Of a DNA stretch of 59,972 nucleotides, positions 1 through 7,560 are shown one piece after another. A model generated the notes under the pieces. That model did no database searches. It had not been told where the DNA came from and worked only from the letters and a program-made list of their open reading frames with translations. A program made the position numbers and the translations under genes. The stretch's first letter is position 1; each line of letters opens with the position of its first letter. Source of the DNA: a virus. The stretch spans positions 1 through 59,972 of IMG/VR virus record IMGVR_UViG_3300041402_000464. One strand, 5' to 3'.

Positions 1-127
1 TAAAAAATAATGCGGCGAAAGTATCTCTCGATGCAGCCGTTGATATGAATGTGGCAACGCAGATAAAGGAATCAGAAAAGACGGCTAACTCTGTATTCGT
101 GAGGGAAAACGGACGCAAGGTCTGGTA
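1..127. repeat. Terminal direct repeat, left copy (contig circularity overlap)
   Basis: Bases 1-127 are identical to 59846-59972. The giant reading frame continues across the junction without a break, so the repeat marks a circular assembly. A length of exactly 127 matches a common assembler k-mer, so it is more likely an assembly overlap than a biological terminal repeat. The unique genome would then be about 59,845 bp. Confidence 0.93.
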
Positions 128-1754
128 TGACGTAAGTGAGCCCCTTATTTTGGAATCCCTTACCTCTCTTAATTGGGACGGGTTTAATAGCCGGGCGTTA
201 AAGGCTATGAGGAAGTTCAAGAGGGCCTTTACCATAGGCGTCACCGCTTCTCCTGAGTTCAGGATAGCCAACCTCTTGAGAGATACAATACAATCCGTAG
301 CGGTTGGTAAGATGAACTACAATGTGTTTGACAATGTGTTTGGCGCTGGATGGAAGGGAACAAAGAGGGAAAGCATCACTGAGGCGCGTATGATGGCCGG
401 AGGTGGAATGATGCACTTTGGCCATGAATATGGCGCAGACCCCGACGCAGCAAGATTGATGATCGAAAAAGGGATAAAAGATGATTACATTCTCAATAAT
501 CCAAAGGCCTTTAAGGGTGCAAAACAGGCACTTAATACCTTTTGGGACACATGGAGAGAATTTGGATCACGTCTTGAGAATGTGAACAGGGCTGCACTGT
601 ACGAAAAGAGAGTCAAGGAAGTAGGAGAGTTAAAGGCCAACTTTGAAGCAAGAGACCTGATGGACTTCACTAATCATGGCGCGGCCCCGGCGGTTCGCCT
701 TCTCATTCAGGTTGTTCCCTTTCTTAATGCAAGGATGCAGGGACTTTATAAACTCGGCGGCGCGGCCTTTGATAAAGACCAGCAACGACAACTTGCCGCA
801 GTAACCTCCATGGTGGCCTTGGCAAGTATGGCGCTCTTCCTTACCTTTAAGGATGATGACGATTTTAAGGAAAGGGAAGAGTGGGACAGAGATACATACT
901 GGTGGTTCAAGATACCAGGTAGCGATAAAGCTTTCAGGCTACCTAAGCCCTTCGAGGTCGGAGCCATAGGAACTTTGGCAGAAAGAATGTTGGAGCAGAT
1001 AGTAGATGATGAGGCACACGGGGAATTATTCGCTGAACGACTCGGGCATATGATAGTTCAGACATTTGCTTTCAGTGTTGTTCCTCAGATGTTACAGCCT
1101 ACCCTTGATATTTATTCCAATATAAACCCTTTCACGGATAGGCCGATTGAGTCTATGGGAATGGAGAGGCTTTCAAAGACTGAGCGTAAAAAGGCATGGA
1201 CCTCTGAAACGACTATAGCCATAAGCAAGGGTATGGATGCGGTACTCTGGGACAAAGTGGTATTATCCCCTGTGCAAATTGAATATATGGTAAAAGGGTA
1301 TCTTGGATGGATAGGAGCCATGACACTTGGCACTATCGATAATATCTTCATGGAGCCGCTTACGGGAGCCCCTACGGAGCCTACACGGAGAATAGACGAT
1401 TACCCTGCGGTTGGGAGGTTTGTAAGATCGAACCCTGCCAGGAATACAAAATATGCCACACTCTTCTATGAGCAGCTTCAAGAGATGAATACCGCTTACA
1501 GTGATGTTCAGAATTATCGGAAATTGAGAGAGTTTAATAAGGCAAAGGAATCCCGGCAAAAGAACGTAGAGAAGTTGCGCTGGAGAACTTATTTCAATAA
1601 ACAGCAGAAGCGCCTTAGTGGGATTACTGGCAGAATGAAGTTGATTCAGCTTAATAAAGTTATGTCAGCCACACAGAAACGCGCTGAGATCGATTTGCTC
1701 CAAAGGGAAAAGAACAGGATCCTTAAGATCGCAGTAGAGAGAAGAGATATTTAA
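1..1754 (+). CDS. Large polyvalent protein, C-terminal part (LPD38-like)
   Basis: This is the 3' end of the giant gene that starts at 51241 and crosses the contig junction; the reading phase begins at base 3. The segment around 90-330 (VFVRENGRKVWYDV, then FTIGVTASPEFRIANLLRD) resembles the large polyvalent protein-associated domain 38 found near the C-termini of phage polyvalent proteins. A hydrophobic stretch (AAVTSMVALASMALFLTF, about 805-860) is followed by an acidic run and a basic coiled C-terminus. Such proteins are thought to ride in the virion and enter the host with the DNA. An internal ATG at 45 is not the true start, because the frame is open upstream and matches the right end. 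Domain naming is from memory of the family; the continuity of the frame is seen directly. Confidence 0.88.
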   Translation, partial: KNNAAKVSLDAAVDMNVATQIKESEKTANSVFVRENGRKVWYDVSEPLILESLTSLNWDGFNSRALKAMRKFKRAFTIGVTASPEFRIANLLRDTIQSVAVGKMNYNVFDNVFGAGWKGTKRESITEARMMAGGGMMHFGHEYGADPDAARLMIEKGIKDDYILNNPKAFKGAKQALNTFWDTWREFGSRLENVNRAALYEKRVKEVGELKANFEARDLMDFTNHGAAPAVRLLIQVVPFLNARMQGLYKLGGAAFDKDQQRQLAAVTSMVALASMALFLTFKDDDDFKEREEWDRDTYWWFKIPGSDKAFRLPKPFEVGAIGTLAERMLEQIVDDEAHGELFAERLGHMIVQTFAFSVVPQMLQPTLDIYSNINPFTDRPIESMGMERLSKTERKKAWTSETTIAISKGMDAVLWDKVVLSPVQIEYMVKGYLGWIGAMTLGTIDNIFMEPLTGAPTEPTRRIDDYPAVGRFVRSNPARNTKYATLFYEQLQEMNTAYSDVQNYRKLREFNKAKESRQKNVEKLRWRTYFNKQQKRLSGITGRMKLIQLNKVMSATQKRAEIDLLQREKNRILKIAVERRDI

Positions 1755-1808
1755 CTTTCAAAGAAGTCAATTTTTTGATAGAGTTCAGCCATTAAAGGAG
1801 GACTGTAT

Positions 1809-2141
1809 ATGCAGATGGACGATGGAAGTTTCTTAAAATGGGCTACGGGAACTATTATAGGTATACTTAGTATTGTTTTCGGTTCATATAAGTTTACCCA
1901 GAGCCAGATTGACAAACATAAAGCGGCAACCGACAAAAGTATAGAGAAACATAAGGCAGAGGTCCACGCCGCTGAATGTGTCGATGAAAAGAGTTGTAAG
2001 GAAGACAGGGACCATTTAGTTGATCACATGAAGAGAATGGCAACAGATCACGCAACCTCTTCAAAGATTATATTTTTAGAAATTAAAAGTATTAACGATA
2101 AACTCTTTGATATGGCGAAGGATGGCAACCATGGCAAGTAG
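1809..2141 (+). CDS. One-TM protein with charged C-terminus, holin-like candidate
   Basis: This 110-residue protein has one N-terminal membrane segment (about residues 10-28, ending FGSYKF), followed by a long charged helical region rich in Lys, His and Glu. It has a good ribosome site (AAAGGAGG) ahead of the ATG. Its stop overlaps the start of the endolysin at 2131, so the two are translationally coupled. Position and architecture suggest a holin, antiholin or membrane-anchored lysis accessory protein. A second holin candidate lies at 3312, so the division of labour is unclear. Confidence 0.7.
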   Translation: MQMDDGSFLKWATGTIIGILSIVFGSYKFTQSQIDKHKAATDKSIEKHKAEVHAAECVDEKSCKEDRDHLVDHMKRMATDHATSSKIIFLEIKSINDKLFDMAKDGNHGK

Positions 2142-2670
2142 AAGAATAGAAGACCTCGCCCCTGACGTTCAGGTAGCCGCTAATCTCATTATGGGAGCCT
2201 GTGATCACGACGGCGTTGATATTTTAATCTATTGCACTCTCAGGCCGCTGGAAGAGCAAGCAAGGCTTTACAGGCAGTCCAGGGCTTTAGTAGAGATCAG
2301 CTACAAGATTCAGAAGTTCAGAGATAGAGGTTTAGGCTTTTTGGCTGATATTCTGCAAAATACAGCCCCTTGTCATGGACCCAAAAGAACAAATGCGGCG
2401 CCGGGGGAAAGCTGGCACAACTACGCCGAGGCCTTTGACGCTGTGCCGATGGTAGGCGGTAAACCTGCATGGAACTACGACGATGCTCCTTTCGAGTGGG
2501 GAGTTTACGGTCACGCTATAAGGGACGCTGGCCTCAACTGGTCGGGTGATTGGAAGAAGTTTAAAGAGATCGCTCATGCACAGAAACGACACGGGAGCAA
2601 CCCTTTGAAAGAATATTCCCCGGAAAAAATACAGGAGATGTTAATAGCTAATGGATTACTTAAAGCTTAA
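2131..2670 (+). CDS. Endolysin, M15-family peptidase (VanY/L-Ala-D-Glu peptidase type)
   Basis: This 179-residue protein carries the M15 zinc peptidase pattern. SWHNYAEAFD at residues 94-103 corresponds to S-x-H-x-x-G-x-A-x-D, with Ala in place of the usual Gly. It supplies zinc ligands His96 and Asp103, and LNWSGDWKKFKEIAH supplies the distal His149. Members cleave peptide bonds in peptidoglycan stem peptides, as the phage T5 endolysin does. I prefer the ATG at 2131 because AAGGA lies 8 bases upstream; an in-frame TTG at 2107 would add eight residues. No signal peptide is seen, so release should depend on a holin. Confidence 0.88.
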   Translation: MASRRIEDLAPDVQVAANLIMGACDHDGVDILIYCTLRPLEEQARLYRQSRALVEISYKIQKFRDRGLGFLADILQNTAPCHGPKRTNAAPGESWHNYAEAFDAVPMVGGKPAWNYDDAPFEWGVYGHAIRDAGLNWSGDWKKFKEIAHAQKRHGSNPLKEYSPEKIQEMLIANGLLKA

Positions 2671-3307
2671 AATACTGATTGTTTTATTTCTATTTCCTTC
2701 TTTGTCCTACGGGGCAACGCTGGAAATAAAGCTGGTCAAACCTATGAACGGGCATGAATATGATATTTCTTTATCAGATTCAATAGACGCTATCCAGTTA
2801 AAGGCTGAGTACTCCCATAGTGAAATTGAAGGTATACTAGTCGAAGACAAGGGATCTTTAGAAATCTATTATGATAGGCCTATAAATGATAAATGGAAAA
2901 CATGGTTTTTTAATATTGCTAAATACGACAATGTAAATGGAATCAGAGAAAACTACTTGGGTGCTGGGCCCAAGTATTATATATTGAAGGGGGACCATAA
3001 ATTATCGTTCAGCACGGGCATATTGGCCGATTATGACCACATTACAGGCAAATGGAAGGTAAGGGCTTCACATCGACCTGTATACTCTTACAAGGACATT
3101 GTGGAGGCCGTCTATTACTCCCAACCCGACATCAATGATTCGGATGATTACATCGAGAAATACGAAGTTAGTTCTATTGTGCCGTACACTAAAGGAGTCG
3201 GCAAGGTTTATTGCTTGAAGGAATACCGGTCTTTGATCGGGATTATAGAGAAGGAATGTGGGCTTTTATTAACTATTAAATTTGGAGAAACTAGGGAGGT
3301 GAAATAG
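2651..3307 (+). CDS. Secreted protein, DUF481-like outer-membrane beta protein (tentative)
   Basis: This 218-residue protein has a clear Sec signal peptide (ILIVLFLFPSLSYGA, cleavage near residue 22). The mature part alternates polar and aromatic residues in short strands (YLGAGPKYYILKGDHKLSF; KWKVRASHRPVYSY), as in small outer-membrane barrels of the DUF481/YdiY type. It overlaps the endolysin by 20 bases and sits inside the lysis cluster. It could help disrupt the outer membrane at lysis, or alter the host surface during infection. The export signal is firm; the family assignment is weak. Confidence 0.72.
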   Translation: MDYLKLKILIVLFLFPSLSYGATLEIKLVKPMNGHEYDISLSDSIDAIQLKAEYSHSEIEGILVEDKGSLEIYYDRPINDKWKTWFFNIAKYDNVNGIRENYLGAGPKYYILKGDHKLSFSTGILADYDHITGKWKVRASHRPVYSYKDIVEAVYYSQPDINDSDDYIEKYEVSSIVPYTKGVGKVYCLKEYRSLIGIIEKECGLLLTIKFGETREVK

Positions 3308-3311
3308 AAAA

Positions 3312-3491
3312 ATGACTAATATTAGAACAACAGCAACAGCCGTGGTAACACTCTTATCAGTATTTGCACCAAAATTTTTAGGCTATGAGATTGATGCCGA
3401 GACTCAGCTTGCTATGGTGACAGTAGGTGTAACCATTATCGGCTTACTGGCCAAGGATAGCAATGTAACCGGCGGTACAAAACGGCAGTAA
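3312..3491 (+). CDS. Small two-TM protein, probable holin
   Basis: The ATG at 3312 opens a 59-codon frame with two hydrophobic segments (AVVTLLSVFAPKFLG and AMVTVGVTIIGLLA), separated by a short acidic turn and ending in a polar tail containing Asn, Thr, Gly and Lys-Arg. Length, topology and position between lysis genes match small class II holins. A purine-rich ribosome site (GGGAGGTGA, about 3295-3303) precedes it. Confidence 0.68.
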   Translation: MTNIRTTATAVVTLLSVFAPKFLGYEIDAETQLAMVTVGVTIIGLLAKDSNVTGGTKRQ

Positions 3492-3515
3492 TTAATTTTA
3501 ACAAAAGGAGAAAAA

Positions 3516-3857
3516 ATGTTTAAGAAAATAAGTATACTTCTAATGTGCGTGGCTTTCTTCTCAGCTTGTGGCTTGAACACATTACCGGCGCCCGAGAGTA
3601 CGCAGGAGAGAATAGCCTATGCAGAGGCTACATTGACCGGCATTACCATCACGGTGACAGACCTGAACGACAATAGGCTCATATCTCTTAAAGATGTCAA
3701 GTCTATGGATAAGATGATCACCGATACCGAAGACCTATTGCAGCTCGCCAAGGCAGCATTATTCGCGGCAGATGAGGCCAAGGCCAAAGGCAATCTCATA
3801 GCAGCCTTGACGCTATTAACAGAGCTTAATCGAATTATAACCGCAAGGGGGCAATGA
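3516..3857 (+). CDS. Small lipoprotein, helical, lysis cluster
   Basis: The 113-residue product begins with a lipoprotein signal peptide ending FFSAC, so Cys18 is the probable lipidated residue. The mature part is predicted helical, with Leu/Ala-rich heptads (QLAKAALFAADEAKAKG). In a Gram-negative host it would be anchored in a membrane facing the periplasm. A role as an outer-membrane spanin component is possible from context but unproven. Its ATGA stop/start overlap couples it to the next gene. Confidence 0.72.
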   Translation: MFKKISILLMCVAFFSACGLNTLPAPESTQERIAYAEATLTGITITVTDLNDNRLISLKDVKSMDKMITDTEDLLQLAKAALFAADEAKAKGNLIAALTLLTELNRIITARGQ

Positions 3858-4072
3858 TGAATGCAATAACAGTAACGACAGGGTTAAACGTATTACTTAC
3901 AGTCCTCAGTAAGGCCGCTGAATTGTCTACGCTCATACAAAAAGCCAGGGACGAGGACAGGGATATCAGCGCGGAAGAGTGGAAACAATTAGATCTTGAC
4001 CAAGCCGAAGCTCATGCCAGTCTTAAGGAATCCATAAAGAAACGCGAAGATGAAGATTTAATCAACAGGTGA
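3854..4072 (+). CDS. Small helical protein, lysis cluster
   Basis: This 72-residue protein overlaps the upstream lipoprotein gene by four bases (ATGA). The N-terminus has a weakly hydrophobic helix (TTGLNVLLTVLSKAAELSTLI) and the rest is a charged amphipathic helix. No family is recognised. The pairing with a lipoprotein invites a spanin-like reading, but there is no clear transmembrane anchor. Confidence 0.6.
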   Translation: MMNAITVTTGLNVLLTVLSKAAELSTLIQKARDEDRDISAEEWKQLDLDQAEAHASLKESIKKREDEDLINR

Positions 4073-4095
4073 GCTAAGAAGCTCTCATTTTTTTA

Positions 4096-4131
4096 AAGCC
4101 CCCATGGAAAATAGACCGTGGGGGCTTTTTT
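4096..4131 (+). terminator. Rho-independent terminator after lysis cluster
   Basis: A 12-bp stem (left arm 4096-4107, right arm 4116-4127, with one G-U pair) is followed by a T run. A weaker GAGC/GCTC hairpin with T-tract lies just upstream at 4071-4094. Confidence 0.88.
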
Positions 4132-4180
4132 GTCAAAAATTCCTTTAAAACAATCACTTACAAAGTAATAAAATAAAAAC

Positions 4181-4210
4181 TTGACTATTCATAGTTCGCC
4201 CTGATAGAAT
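4181..4210 (+). promoter_or_regulatory. Sigma70-type promoter for the regulator operon
   Basis: The -35 TTGACT (4181-4186) and -10 TAGAAT (4205-4210) are separated by 18 bases, just after the lysis terminator and 32 bases before the regulator ATG. Confidence 0.72.
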
Positions 4211-4241
4211 CTTATTAAGTCAAAAGCGAACAAGGAGACGT

Positions 4242-4439
4242 ATGAGAATAGGATTACAAATAAAGATAGCTATGGTTGGGGAGGAATTAAGCGCAGCTGA
4301 TTTAGCTCGTAAGGTAGGGATGTCCAGGGCTCATTTAAGTGAGGTTCAATCGGGCAAGAAGAATCCATCTATTGTTACAATAAATAAGCTTTGCGAGGCT
4401 TTAGGGTACGACTTAATGCTGGTTAAAAAGGAGGCTTGA
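4242..4439 (+). CDS. XRE/Cro-type helix-turn-helix regulator
   Basis: The 65-residue protein is a single Cro/C1-type DNA-binding domain: ADLARKVGMSRAHLSEVQSG is the HTH and NPSIVTINKLCEALGYDL the following helices. It has a strong ribosome site (AAGGAGA). As first gene after a promoter it is likely a regulator of this early operon, possibly a Cro-like repressor. No CI-like companion or integrase was found, so it does not by itself indicate lysogeny. Confidence 0.85.
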   Translation: MRIGLQIKIAMVGEELSAADLARKVGMSRAHLSEVQSGKKNPSIVTINKLCEALGYDLMLVKKEA

Positions 4440-4604
4440 GTGGATAGCAAAGACAAGAAAGATACAAACGACGTAGTTGTATGCGGGGCTAGAAGTTGCA
4501 CCTACAATAAAGATAGTAAGTGTGGAGGCCTTATGGCTGGAGTTATTACAGTAATAGGTATCGATGGTCAGTGCATTAGATTTGAAGTGCAGGCAGGAAA
4601 ATGA
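4440..4604 (+). CDS. DUF1540-like cysteine-motif mini-protein
   Basis: A GTG directly abutting the previous stop opens a 54-codon frame. The cysteine spacing (C-G-A-R-S-C-T-Y-N, C-G-G, and a distal C near the end) resembles DUF1540, a small metal-binding-type motif. Function unknown. It overlaps the next ATG by four bases (ATGA). Confidence 0.6.
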   Translation: MDSKDKKDTNDVVVCGARSCTYNKDSKCGGLMAGVITVIGIDGQCIRFEVQAGK

Positions 4605-4789
4605 ATCTTCTCTGGGTAAGTATTAATTGCTGGCATGAGGGACACGACGACCTTGCCGATGAATTAATGGACCGGGTAGATGATGAAGGGGCTTGGTGGC
4701 TTTACTACGATTTGTGTGTGTCAATATTAGATAAATCAACAATGAAGGGGTGTTTATGCCTGATAATGACGATCATTCCCTTGATATAG
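4601..4789 (+). CDS. Small hypothetical protein
   Basis: This 62-residue frame starts with an ATGA overlap on the preceding gene and overlaps the next gene (start 4756) by 34 bases. The N-terminal 45 residues are acidic and Trp-rich; the hydrophobic tail falls in the overlap. No family is recognised, and the C-terminus may not be under selection. Confidence 0.45.
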   Translation: MNLLWVSINCWHEGHDDLADELMDRVDDEGAWWLYYDLCVSILDKSTMKGCLCLIMTIIPLI

Positions 4790-4926
4790 AGGAAGAGAAG
4801 GAAGCTACTGAGCAGACAGCGCCTTTCGAGCATTGTCCTGATTGCGGCACAAGAACAGGGGGCGGCAGGTGTGGGTTTTGTAGAGAATTAAGTTTTGATT
4901 GGGGAGAGAGTCAATGTCACAGGTAA
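4756..4926 (+). CDS. Zinc-ribbon mini-protein
   Basis: The ATG at 4756 follows AAGGGG by six bases and gives 56 residues: an acidic N-terminus, then CPDCGTRTGGGRCGFC, a compact four-cysteine zinc knuckle. Likely a small nucleic-acid- or protein-binding adaptor. Function unknown. Confidence 0.6.
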   Translation: MPDNDDHSLDIEEEKEATEQTAPFEHCPDCGTRTGGGRCGFCRELSFDWGESQCHR

Positions 4927-5081
4927 GTAAAGATAAAGAGCTACACGAAAATAAAGAGTGTGACCCTCTATACTGCCCTTTTTGCGAAAAGATAGCGATA
5001 AGGGCTAGGGATTGGGATGAAGGTAAGGCCGATTTCCGGCTTCACGAAAAGATAGATGATGAAGGAGAAGATCATGACTAA
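4914..5081 (+). CDS. Small cysteine-motif protein
   Basis: This 55-residue frame from the ATG at 4914 has GGGAGAG upstream. It contains C-D-P-L-Y-C-P-F-C (half a zinc ribbon) and a distal His. It overlaps the previous gene by 13 bases. No family is recognised. Confidence 0.55.
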   Translation: MSQVSKDKELHENKECDPLYCPFCEKIAIRARDWDEGKADFRLHEKIDDEGEDHD

Positions 5082-5244
5082 AGAAGAAATAGTAGTGGCA
5101 GACATGTTGTTGGAGGCAATTAACAAAGCAGCGAGTGATGCAACAACGGGAGGAACATTCACACCAAGATCACAGGCAATATCAGACTACGAGAGATTTA
5201 TTTTAGCAGCCTCTATCCGGGCAAACATAAAAAATTCAGATTGA
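5074..5244 (+). CDS. Small hypothetical protein
   Basis: The ATG at 5074 is preceded by AAGGAG at a good distance, giving 56 residues; an upstream in-frame ATG at 5056 lacks such a site. The sequence is helical (VVADMLLEAINKAASDA) with a Tyr-Arg-Phe-Ile segment near the end. It overlaps the preceding gene by eight bases. Confidence 0.58.
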   Translation: MTKEEIVVADMLLEAINKAASDATTGGTFTPRSQAISDYERFILAASIRANIKNSD

Positions 5245-5346
5245 TGACGCAGGACCAAATCAATAAATCAAGAGGAGGTGGCTTATGCACTCATAAAATA
5301 AAGGGTTCCGGCATACCTTAGCCGAGTTGCATTTTGGAAGTTACTT

Positions 5347-5383
5347 AAGGGGGAGAGTGATGGGTCGCCCTCCCCCTTATTTT
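5347..5383 (+). terminator. Stem-loop terminator
   Basis: A perfect 9-bp stem (5347-5355 with 5370-5378, AAGGGGGAG/CTCCCCCTT) is followed by ATTTTA. It closes the run of tiny early genes. The 145 bases from 5245 hold no other gene. Confidence 0.65.
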
Positions 5384-5427
5384 AAAGCTTATGAGTCTTT
5401 GTATATCTTCTCTTGGAGGGTATACCA

Positions 5428-5662
5428 AGTTTCATAAATCAAAAGAGTGTGAGGTTGATATGAAAATGTTGGGAAAATTATTATTTACATTACTGTTCCC
5501 GTGGTGGCTGTTTAAAGCAATTATATTTTGGAAGAAGAATACAGCATTTATGTTTGTACAATACGGGATGCTATATGAAAATATGTTTGTCGGTAAAGAA
5601 GGATTCAAGGATTGGGTTGACATTACATTTTCGCTAAAATAGTAGGAGTTTCATAAATCAAA
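5428..5662 (+). repeat. Pair of 16-bp direct repeats in leaders of consecutive small genes
   Basis: AGTTTCATAAATCAAA occurs at 5428-5443 and 5647-5662, each shortly before the ribosome site of a small gene (starts 5460 and 5681). A shared leader or protein-binding site is possible. Confidence 0.6.
5460..5642 (+). CDS. Small membrane-associated protein
   Basis: The ATG at 5460 with GAGG upstream gives 60 residues. An aromatic hydrophobic N-terminal segment (LLFTLLFPWWLFKAIIFW) is followed by a short cytoplasmic-type tail. Probably inserted in the inner membrane. Function unknown. Confidence 0.58.
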   Translation: MKMLGKLLFTLLFPWWLFKAIIFWKKNTAFMFVQYGMLYENMFVGKEGFKDWVDITFSLK

Positions 5663-5680
5663 CTAATAGGAGGGTAGAGT

Positions 5681-5725
5681 ATGCAGGATTTTGAAAGGGT
5701 AATAGAAGAGGGGGCGATCTCTTAA
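5681..5725 (+). other. 5' fragment of a frame-shifted small gene
   Basis: A strong ribosome site (AGGAGGG) precedes ATG 5681, but the frame stops after 14 codons (MQDFERVIEEGAIS). A shift of -1 at the run of five G (5710-5714) would join it in frame to the gene at 5731, through GDLLKG, giving one protein of about 80 residues. The downstream ATG at 5731 has no usable ribosome site of its own. Confidence 0.6.
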
Positions 5726-5730
5726 AGGGT

Positions 5731-5925
5731 ATGCTTAGAGATTACCAGAAAGATATCAAGAAGGCCTATCTCAAGACTGAGGATATGACAATAAACCTTG
5801 GTCTTAAGCTGACTCCAAGCGATACCGGAGTGAAAATTGAAACCAAGATAAACTTCGTGGAATCAAAGATTACCGATACCGCAACCATACTGGTATCAGA
5901 CACAAAGGATATGTTCCGGGAATAA
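5731..5925 (+). CDS. Small phage protein, main part (needs a -1 shift to join its start)
   Basis: The 64-residue frame from ATG 5731 encodes a helix followed by a beta-rich part (TINLGLKLTPSDTGVKIETKINF and following), like small phage proteins encoded near RecT/exonuclease operons. Its true start is probably at 5681 in the neighbouring frame (see that entry). Either an indel, an assembly error, or programmed frameshifting at the G-run explains the split. Confidence 0.65.
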   Translation: MLRDYQKDIKKAYLKTEDMTINLGLKLTPSDTGVKIETKINFVESKITDTATILVSDTKDMFRE

Positions 5926-5953
5926 AATATTAAAAAGAAAGGGGTAGATGATC

Positions 5954-7222
5954 ATGGATGAGAAGAATGAAATACAGGTAGTTGATTTTGAAAAGTTGCC
6001 AATAGATTACAGCGATACTGGTGTAACGGAAGCAGTATTGACGAAACTAAAGGAGGACTACGGTGTAGCTCCTGACTGTAGCACGAAAGAAGGATATGCT
6101 ATAGCAAAGGCAGGCCTTACGTTACTTCGGACGCTCAGGGTTAAAATAGAAGCAAAGCGTAAGAAAAATAACGCCGGGGCCGTTTCGTATAAAAAGAGGA
6201 ACGATGGTGAGGCAGCAGGCTATATTTCTTTCATAGTTGCCTTAGAGGAGCCCATGAAAGCAGGAAAGCAGGTTCAGGACGCCATCAAGGAAGAAGAAAA
6301 GAGGGTTAAGGCCGAGAAAGAGAAGGAGAGGGTAGCCGCCATCGAGAAGGATATCAACACGATAAGGAACGTCGTTCTTGACTGCCATGGTAAAACCTCT
6401 CTTGAATTGTCCGGGATAATCGGATCTCTTGAGGAAACTGAGATCGCCTTAGATCGCTTTGCCGAGCATACACCTATAGCCGAGGCTGCAAAGATTGAGG
6501 CTATTGAGAAGCTTGAAGAAATGAGAGATCAGGCTTTGATTACTGAAAAGGCCGACGAAGAGCGCATAGCCGAGGATGCAAGGTTGGTTGCGGAGCGTGA
6601 AAAGCTTGAGGAAGAACGCAAGATTGAGGATAAAAGGCTGGACGATGAGCGTGAAAAACTTAGGCTTGAAGGACTTGAAGCTGGTCGTATATCAAAGATC
6701 AAAGATAAGATTCAGGCCATAAAGGACCGGGGCGCCTATGACCCAGATGCGACGGCAGAGAAGATATTGGGCCGGATTCATGTTTTAGAAAATACACGGG
6801 CAAGTAAAGAGGTCTTTGAAGAATTCACCGAAGATGCTCACATGGCCTGTGGTCTCGCGCTGTCTGCGCTTAAAGATTTCCATACCGTGAGAGTTGAGAA
6901 AGAGAGGTTGACAGCGGTAGCGGCCGAGGAAGCTATTAAGGCCGACGAAGAGGCTGCGGAGTTAGAGGCTTCTAATACTGAGGCACCCGAGGAAGAACCT
7001 CTTTCTGGTGAAGATGATGAGGTTGTTGATGCCGAGTTTGTTGAGGAAGAAAATCAGGTAGACGCGGTAAAGACAAACGAAGATATCGAATTTGCAGATC
7101 GTATGGCTTTCGTTGATGCCCTTGTCAAACTCTTCCCTGCTGTTCCCACTCCAACCGCGAACGGTATTTATCGCGCCATGAAAGAGGGTAAGATACCTTT
7201 TAAATTCATAGGAGGTGAATAA
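5954..7222 (+). CDS. DUF1351-like coiled-coil protein of the recombination operon
   Basis: About 422 residues, highly charged. The N-terminal 90 residues form a folded region; residues 100-270 form a long coiled coil (repeats of EERIAEDARLVAEREKLEEE type); the C-terminus has an acidic linker and a small domain (FPAVPTPTANGIYRAMKEGKI). The length and the place just upstream of nuclease and RecT genes resemble DUF1351-type recombination accessory proteins. I chose ATG 5954 because AAAGGGG lies nine bases ahead; ATG 5948 is too close. Exact role unknown. Confidence 0.75.
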   Translation: MDEKNEIQVVDFEKLPIDYSDTGVTEAVLTKLKEDYGVAPDCSTKEGYAIAKAGLTLLRTLRVKIEAKRKKNNAGAVSYKKRNDGEAAGYISFIVALEEPMKAGKQVQDAIKEEEKRVKAEKEKERVAAIEKDINTIRNVVLDCHGKTSLELSGIIGSLEETEIALDRFAEHTPIAEAAKIEAIEKLEEMRDQALITEKADEERIAEDARLVAEREKLEEERKIEDKRLDDEREKLRLEGLEAGRISKIKDKIQAIKDRGAYDPDATAEKILGRIHVLENTRASKEVFEEFTEDAHMACGLALSALKDFHTVRVEKERLTAVAAEEAIKADEEAAELEASNTEAPEEEPLSGEDDEVVDAEFVEEENQVDAVKTNEDIEFADRMAFVDALVKLFPAVPTPTANGIYRAMKEGKIPFKFIGGE

Positions 7223-7560
7223 TGTCCCAGATAAATGATCTATGCCGTAAGGCGCACGAAACAGCCAAGGAGAAAGGCTGGCATGAAAAGGAGGTACCGG
7301 TATCTGAATTTATCTCTAATACTCATGGCGAGCTATCAGAGGCCTTTGAAGAATACAGAAAAGGGTTCCCTTTGAGAGCAATATATTATTCTGGCGAGGA
7401 AAAGGAGAAGCCAGAGGGTTTTTCTGTTGAACTCGCTGATGCAGTTGTCAGAATTTTCGACTTCTGCGGTCTCCATGGTATTGATCTCGAAAAAGCCATA
7501 CAGATAAAAATGGCTTTCAATAAAACCAGATCATACCGCCACGGGGGGAAGATCGTATGA
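7222..7560 (+). CDS. MazG-like nucleotide pyrophosphohydrolase
   Basis: The 112-residue protein has the all-alpha NTP pyrophosphatase pattern: GELSEAFEEYRKG (the E-x-x-E metal site near residues 36-42), KPEGFSVELADAVVRIFD (second E-x-x-D site), and the C-terminal KTRSYRHGGK typical of phage MazG-like proteins. It would hydrolyse nucleoside triphosphates to monophosphates, cleaning the nucleotide pool or lowering alarmone effects. It overlaps the previous stop by one base and the next start by four. Confidence 0.83.
   Translation: MSQINDLCRKAHETAKEKGWHEKEVPVSEFISNTHGELSEAFEEYRKGFPLRAIYYSGEEKEKPEGFSVELADAVVRIFDFCGLHGIDLEKAIQIKMAFNKTRSYRHGGKIV

Noticed and set aside
198-1559. Several minus-strand ORFs of 60-98 codons
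   Set aside because: They lie opposite a long, well-supported gene, lack ribosome sites and show no domain-like sequence; they are shadows.
4242-4439. Evidence for lysogeny from the XRE regulator
   Set aside because: No integrase, excisionase, partition or CI-like protein was found; a lone small HTH is also common in lytic phages.
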